Shown here: one piece after another, positions 59,915 through 64,000 of the stretch
How positions within the stretch are numbered: the stretch's first letter is position 1
How the letters are laid out: each line of letters starts with the position of its first letter
Assembly (NCBI RefSeq): GCF_030929595.1
Contig: NZ_JAVFVR010000004.1
Coordinates: 62,001 to 126,000, forward strand
DNA from: Flavobacterium sp. LHD-85
GTDB taxonomy: Bacteria > Bacteroidota > Bacteroidia > Flavobacteriales > Flavobacteriaceae
Length of the DNA stretch: 64,000 nt
Direction: 5' to 3'
Program-made: the position numbers and the translations under genes
The notes under the pieces: generated by a model
Databases searched by the model: none
The model's input: the letters and a program-made list of their open reading frames with translations, nothing else
What the model was told of the DNA's origin: nothing

Positions 59915-60688
59915 CTATTTTTTAATCTCTTTTCTTTCCTTTAAAAGTTCGGGTTCATTTGTGGTGATATAGTTGAATTTGTGCTCAATAATCCAATCCA
60001 TATCTCTCGCATCGTTAACAGTCCAAGCGTTTAAGATAATTTTATTGTCTTTAGCTTCTTGTATCCATTCCGGATGTTTTTGAAAAACAGAATAATGATA
60101 ATCAACGCCGTTAATTTTATCTGCTTTGACTTCTTTTGGAGATTTGTTCCCTTCTAAATATTGCAAAGAAGTTTTAGAATCTATTGTTCTGATTTTCTTT
60201 AGAATATCGTAATCAAAACTGATGTAGCAGGCATTTTTATCGGCTTTTAATTTTTTAATGGTTTCGACTGCTGCTACACCCGTTTTTTGTCCTCTTTCTT
60301 TACTAATTTCTGAAGGTTTAATTTCGCACACCAAAAGTGTATGTTTGTTATTTCGCATTCCTTCTGAAATATATTCATACAGCGTTGGAAGTTTTTCTCC
60401 GTTGGAAAGTTTAAACTTTATCAAATCTGCATAATTCGTTTCTTCAATAAGCAGTTTGTTGTAATGTGCATCATGATTAATTACAAGTGAATCATCTGCT
60501 GTTCTCCAAACATCAAACTCTGATCCTGGCAATTTTAAATCTATTGCATGTCTTAAAGATGCAATAGAATTTTCTGGCAGATTATTCTTTTTCCACGCAC
60601 CGCGATGCGCTACTATTGCATTCTTTTGTGCATTGCAGTAGGAGAAAGCGATAAGACATACCGCACTAAACATTTTAATTTTATTCAT
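59915..60688 (-). CDS. Glycerophosphodiester phosphodiesterase, exported
   Basis: From the ATG at 60688 the product has 257 residues with a signal peptide (FSAVCLIAFSYCNAQ). An upstream ATG at 60748 would run through the bglX terminator and is rejected. GDPD motifs are present: VAHRGAWKKNNLPENS with His28 and Arg29, ENS, SEFDVWRTADDSLVINHDAHYN with the metal acids and His, and the C-terminal NAWTVNDARDMDWI. These enzymes release glycerol 3-phosphate from phosphodiesters. Its place between bglX and the GH43 pair suggests action on a phosphoglycerol-substituted glycan. Confidence 0.92.
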   Translation of the reverse strand: MNKIKMFSAVCLIAFSYCNAQKNAIVAHRGAWKKNNLPENSIASLRHAIDLKLPGSEFDVWRTADDSLVINHDAHYNKLLIEETNYADLIKFKLSNGEKLPTLYEYISEGMRNNKHTLLVCEIKPSEISKERGQKTGVAAVETIKKLKADKNACYISFDYDILKKIRTIDSKTSLQYLEGNKSPKEVKADKINGVDYHYSVFQKHPEWIQEAKDNKIILNAWTVNDARDMDWIIEHKFNYITTNEPELLKERKEIKK

Positions 60689-60732
60689 AATAATCGTAGT
60701 TAAAAAATTACAAAAAGGTTTTGCCATTTTAG

Positions 60733-60761
60733 AAAAAAAGCCCTCCAAACGAAGGGCTTTT
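60733..60761 (-). terminator. Terminator after bglX
   Basis: AAAGCCCT-CCAAACGA-AGGGCTTT is an 8-bp stem, followed on the minus strand by a T-run. It separates the GH3 transcript from the GDPD-GH43 transcript, or allows partial readthrough. Confidence 0.87.
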
Positions 60762-60780
60762 CACTAATCAAATAAACCAA

Positions 60781-63081
60781 CTATTTAGTTAACTCAAAAC
60801 TAACTTTCTTATCGGCATTTGAATTTCCTCCAACGAAAATATCAAACTGCCCTGGCTCTGCTACGAATTGTAAATCAGAGTTATAAAATTTTAAATCTTC
60901 AACAGTAATATCAAAACTTACTGTTTGTTTTTCACCTTTTTTAAGTGTTATTTTTTGGAAACCTTTTAATTCTCTAACTGGTCTTGTTACCGAACCAACT
61001 AAATCTCTAATGTATAATTGAACAGTTTCTTTTCCGTCAAAATTTCCAGTATTAGTTACATCAACTGTTACTTTCAATTTCCCTGAAGCATTCATTTTAT
61101 CAGAAGAAATTTTCAAGTTTGAATAATCAAAAGTTGTGTAGCTTAAACCAAATCCGAATGGAAATAAAGGCTCGTTTCTTTCGTCAATATAATTAGATCT
61201 GAATTTTTCGAATTTACCCTCTGTGTTAGAAAGTGGTCTTCCTGTATTTTTGTGTGCGTAGTAAATTGGCAATTGTCCAACGCTTCTTGGGAAAGTTGAA
61301 GTCAATTTTCCTGAAGGATTTACATCTCCAAATAACACATCAGCAATGGCATAACCAGCTTCTGTACCCGCAAACCAAGCATTTAAAATAGCTGGAACTG
61401 TTTTTTCTTCGTCAGTAATTACTAACGGACGTCCGTCAAATAAAACTAAAACAACTGGTTTTCCAGTTTTTAACAAAGCGTTTAATAAATCTTTTTGCGC
61501 TTGTGGAATTTCTAAGTTTGTACGGCTGCTAGATTCTCCGCTCATTTCTGCTGATTCTCCTAAAGCTGCCACAATTACATCTGACTGTTCTGCTACTTTT
61601 AAAGCTTCTGCTAATAATTCTTCTTTTGTATGAGCATCACGGTGTAATGTCTTACCGAACATTGTTGCGTTCGTTTCAAAAGTTTCATCATAATCTAAAT
61701 TACTTCCTTTAGCATATAGAACTTTCGTTCCAGTTCCAGCAACTTCTTTAATACCTCTCAATAATGAAACGGCATTTTCCATTTTTGTAGCCACACTCCA
61801 AGTTCCTGGCATATTTTCTTTAGCATCTGCCAATGGTCCGATTAAACCAATTGTTCCTGATTTTTTAAGAGGTAACAACTGATTTTGGTTTTTTAATAAC
61901 ACTAAAGATTGTGCTGCAATATCACGTGCTTCTTTTCTGCTATCTGTTGTAAAAATTTCCGTTTTTGCTCTCTTCTCGTCACAATATTTGTACGGATCTT
62001 GGAATAATCCTAAGTCATATTTTGCTTCTAAAATAAGTTTTACAGCATTATCGATAGTTTCGATTTTTACTTTTCCTTCATCCAAAGATTTTTTCAAAGT
62101 TCCTAAGAAACCTTCTCCAACCATATCCATTTCAACTCCAGCGTTTAATGCTAAAGCAGAAACTTGCTGTAAATCTCCCATTCCGTGAGGGATCATTTCA
62201 GGAATACCTGTAAAATCTGTTACTACAAATCCTTTGAAACCCCATTGTTTTCTCAAAACGTCTGTCATTAACCATTTGTTTCCTGTTGCTGGAATCCCGT
62301 CAACTTCATTGAAAGAAGCCATAACCGAACCTACACCTGCATCCACCGCTGCTTTGTAAGGAGGGAAATAATCGTTAAACATTCTGATGTGGCTCATATC
62401 GACAGTGTTGTAATCACGTCCGCCTTCTGGAGCTCCATATAATGCAAAGTGCTTAACACAAGCTAAAATTGAGTTGTTTTTTGAAAGGTCATGCTGTTGG
62501 TAACCGTTAACCATTGCTTTTGCAATTTGGCTTCCTAAGTATGGATCTTCTCCCGAACCTTCAGAAACTCTTCCCCATCTTGGATCGCGAGAGATGTCAA
62601 CCATTGGAGAAAATGTCCAGTTGATACCATCTGCACTTGCTTCTTTTGCAGCAATTTGCGCACTTCTTTCAATTAATCCCATATCCCAAGTACAAGATAA
62701 TCCTAACGGGATTGGGAATGTTGTTTCGTAACCGTGAATAACGTCCATACCAAAAAGCAACGGAATTTTTAAACGGCTTTTTTCAACCGCAATTTTCTGT
62801 ACTTCTTTAATTTTTTGAACTGATTTAATGTTGAACAAACCTCCCACTTTTCCTTCAGCAATATTTTTTGCCACATTTGAGCTGTTTGCCTGCCCTGTGG
62901 TAATATCACCAGATGTTGGCAAGTTTAACTGACCCAATTTCTCGTCTAAAGTCATTTTTGACATTAATTCCGCCACAAATTCAGACTTTGGTTTAATTTT
63001 CACTGTATTTTTAGCTGGCTTTTTTTGAGCATAACCCAAAACAGCGCATCCTAAAAAAAGTAAGACTAATTTGTTTTTCAT
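60781..63081 (-). CDS. bglX: Glycoside hydrolase family 3 beta-glucosidase, BglX-like
   Basis: The 766-residue exported enzyme has a signal peptide (CAVLGYAQ), the GH3 N-terminal barrel with FSPMVDISRDPRWGRVSEGSGEDPYLGS and GFKGFVVTDFTG carrying the nucleophile Asp289, the GH3 C-terminal alpha/beta sandwich (VIVAALGESAEMSGESSSR, WFAGTEAGYAIADVLFGDVNPSGKL) and a fibronectin-III-like end (KLKVTVDVTNTGNFDGKETVQLYI). It removes terminal beta-linked glucose from oligosaccharides in the periplasm. It follows the esterase gene by 10 bp and lies two genes after a glucoamylase-family gene. Confidence 0.94.
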   Translation of the reverse strand: MKNKLVLLFLGCAVLGYAQKKPAKNTVKIKPKSEFVAELMSKMTLDEKLGQLNLPTSGDITTGQANSSNVAKNIAEGKVGGLFNIKSVQKIKEVQKIAVEKSRLKIPLLFGMDVIHGYETTFPIPLGLSCTWDMGLIERSAQIAAKEASADGINWTFSPMVDISRDPRWGRVSEGSGEDPYLGSQIAKAMVNGYQQHDLSKNNSILACVKHFALYGAPEGGRDYNTVDMSHIRMFNDYFPPYKAAVDAGVGSVMASFNEVDGIPATGNKWLMTDVLRKQWGFKGFVVTDFTGIPEMIPHGMGDLQQVSALALNAGVEMDMVGEGFLGTLKKSLDEGKVKIETIDNAVKLILEAKYDLGLFQDPYKYCDEKRAKTEIFTTDSRKEARDIAAQSLVLLKNQNQLLPLKKSGTIGLIGPLADAKENMPGTWSVATKMENAVSLLRGIKEVAGTGTKVLYAKGSNLDYDETFETNATMFGKTLHRDAHTKEELLAEALKVAEQSDVIVAALGESAEMSGESSSRTNLEIPQAQKDLLNALLKTGKPVVLVLFDGRPLVITDEEKTVPAILNAWFAGTEAGYAIADVLFGDVNPSGKLTSTFPRSVGQLPIYYAHKNTGRPLSNTEGKFEKFRSNYIDERNEPLFPFGFGLSYTTFDYSNLKISSDKMNASGKLKVTVDVTNTGNFDGKETVQLYIRDLVGSVTRPVRELKGFQKITLKKGEKQTVSFDITVEDLKFYNSDLQFVAEPGQFDIFVGGNSNADKKVSFELTK

Positions 63082-63091
63082 TCTATTCTAT

Positions 63092-63805
63092 TTATTTGTT
63101 TGTATTCGTTTTTCTTTGCTGCAACATCCAGTCGTAGATTTCTTGATTATCGTATACTTTTGTCCAGCTGTCATGTCCCGCATCATCAAAAATGATCAGC
63201 TTCACATCTTTAGCATCACATTTTTTTAATTCTTTGTAAATTGTGATTGCATAATTCACATTTACCACATCATCAAGTAATCCATGAAAAATTCTGGTTG
63301 GAATATTGGCTATTTCACACGTTTTTTCCAGTTGAATTAAATCTACAAAACCAGCGACAGGTACGTTTGCTGCAAATAGATCTGGATGTGCGAAAGCCAA
63401 ATTCCAAGAAGCCCAACCTCCTGAGCTCAAACCAGTAACATAAATTCTTTCTGAATCAATTTTGTTTTCTTTCTGAATTTTCACAATCAGCTGATAAATT
63501 GATTCGATATCCCAATTCTCATCTTCTTTACATTGCGGAGCTAAAACATATGTATCTAATTGATGTGTTTTTAAATACTTTAAAGGACCATGAATCTTCA
63601 CTTTCTCCAAATCAGTTCCCTTTTCTCCATCTCCAGAAATAAAAACAATCAAAGGCTTTTTCTCTTTTGTATTTGCTGGTTTATGCAACACATAACCCAA
63701 CTCATACTTTTCCATTATAACCGTATTTATTTTTCCAGTTGTTTCACTCTGGCTAAAGCCTAAAAGCGACAACAAAAAAGATAAAAAAGCTAATTTGTAT
63801 TTCAT
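63092..63805 (-). CDS. Secreted alpha/beta hydrolase (prolyl oligopeptidase-like esterase)
   Basis: The 237-residue protein has a signal peptide (SFLLSLLGFSQS) and an alpha/beta-hydrolase core with the nucleophile motif VTGLSSGGWASW (Ser at about 125), an Asp in HGLLDDVVN and the catalytic His in DDAGHDSWTK. The N-terminal FISGDGEKGTD is the oxyanion loop. Similar proteins in polysaccharide loci act as carbohydrate esterases or phospholipase/carboxylesterases. Its start lies 5 bp after the upstream glycosidase stop codon, and bglX follows 10 bp later, so the three are one operon. Confidence 0.85.
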   Translation of the reverse strand: MKYKLAFLSFLLSLLGFSQSETTGKINTVIMEKYELGYVLHKPANTKEKKPLIVFISGDGEKGTDLEKVKIHGPLKYLKTHQLDTYVLAPQCKEDENWDIESIYQLIVKIQKENKIDSERIYVTGLSSGGWASWNLAFAHPDLFAANVPVAGFVDLIQLEKTCEIANIPTRIFHGLLDDVVNVNYAITIYKELKKCDAKDVKLIIFDDAGHDSWTKVYDNQEIYDWMLQQRKTNTNK

Positions 63806-63810
63806 GTCAA

Positions 63811-64000
63811 TTATTGAATCCCGTATTTTCCAGATTTAAATCCAAGTTTTGTTAAACCTTGTTTTACTTCTGGCGCATTCATAAACAATTTCCACAGCAA
63901 TCCTGTTCTATAATTTTCGATCATTACAACTTCTGGACCTTGATCAATTGCTAAATAACGTTTTGCTACCCATTTATTTCCTAAACTTAAAGCGTCATAA
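63811..64000 (-). CDS. Glucoamylase-family (GH144-like) glycosidase, C-terminal 62 residues
   Basis: Only the 3' end is inside the window. The last 62 residues include WVAKRYLAIDQGPEVVMIENYRT-type sequence (first 20: WVAKRYLAIDQGPEVVMIEN), then GLLWKLFMNAPEVKQGLTKLGF. I recognise this as the C-terminus of the glucoamylase family (PF10091), whose characterised Bacteroidota members are beta-1,2-glucanases of GH144. The coding frame continues past the right edge. It is 5 bp upstream of the esterase gene. The identity rests on one conserved segment. Confidence 0.7.
   Translation of the reverse strand, partial: YDALSLGNKWVAKRYLAIDQGPEVVMIENYRTGLLWKLFMNAPEVKQGLTKLGFKSGKYGIQ

Noticed and set aside
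60689..60748. Longer glycerophosphodiesterase start at ATG 60748
   Set aside because: The extra 20 codons begin inside the bglX terminator hairpin and would bury the signal peptide.

Overview
The window is AT-rich chromosomal DNA from a member of the Bacteroidota, most likely a Flavobacterium close to F. johnsoniae. The evidence is the type IX secretion genes (PorP/SprF, a PorE-like OmpA protein, a giant protein with a gliding-type C-terminal sorting domain), Bacteroidota-only families (DUF4835/PorD, DUF6913, DUF6495, Bacteroidota RNA polymerase omega), the rpsF-rpsR-rplI order without priB, and promoters of the Bacteroidota type (TTG, about 19 bp, TAnnTTTG). I saw no rRNA, tRNA, CRISPR array, insertion sequence, phage or plasmid gene. 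Most of the window is vertically inherited core and envelope genome.

Layout. 0-5 kb (minus): a housekeeping operon bamD-rpoZ-coaBC-porD-recN, preceded by DUF6913-dapA. 5-6.8 kb (plus): a 5'-nucleotidase split into two separate exported proteins. 6.8-9.5 kb (minus): a YhhN-like membrane protein and ligA. 9.7-23.1 kb (minus): a giant repeat adhesin (about 3,474 aa), PorP/SprF and a PorE-like protein, which together look like a T9SS surface-adhesin operon. It is preceded by 1.1 kb of non-coding DNA rich in inverted repeats. 24.2-26.1 kb: DUF6495 and the rpsF-rpsR-rplI operon, then a LytTR response regulator on the plus strand. 26.9-32.5 kb (minus): nadC, a BrkB-type membrane protein, DUF2147, a subclass B1 metallo-beta-lactamase and priA. 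32.6-54.1 kb (mostly plus): DNA alkylation repair protein, pirin-OsmC-GNAT, a secreted adenosine deaminase, rlmH, folP (minus), DUF1599, a DoxX/MauE-like protein, a TlpA-like protein, tpiA, prmA-clpS, a sterol-desaturase-like hydroxylase, a lysoplasmalogenase-like protein, kdsA, a YiiX-type cysteine hydrolase and a Coq4-like protein. 54.4-64 kb (minus): an M28 peptidase, then a carbohydrate locus with the end of a glucoamylase-family (GH144-like) gene, an esterase, a GH3 beta-glucosidase, a glycerophosphodiesterase and two paralogous GH43 proteins.

How the parts work together. The adhesin carries the type B sorting signal, PorP is its likely outer-membrane partner, and the PorE-like protein could tie the complex to peptidoglycan. 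In the right-hand locus, a beta-1,2-glucanase-like enzyme next to a GH3 beta-glucosidase and a glycerophosphodiesterase would suit breakdown of phosphoglycerol-decorated beta-1,2-glucans, the osmoregulated periplasmic glucans of Proteobacteria. This is inference, but it is the most specific new hypothesis in the window. Many intergenic gaps hold hairpins whose arms are built from short repeated words, and one gap (54.18-54.34 kb) holds a REP-like array of hairpin-plus-tail units.
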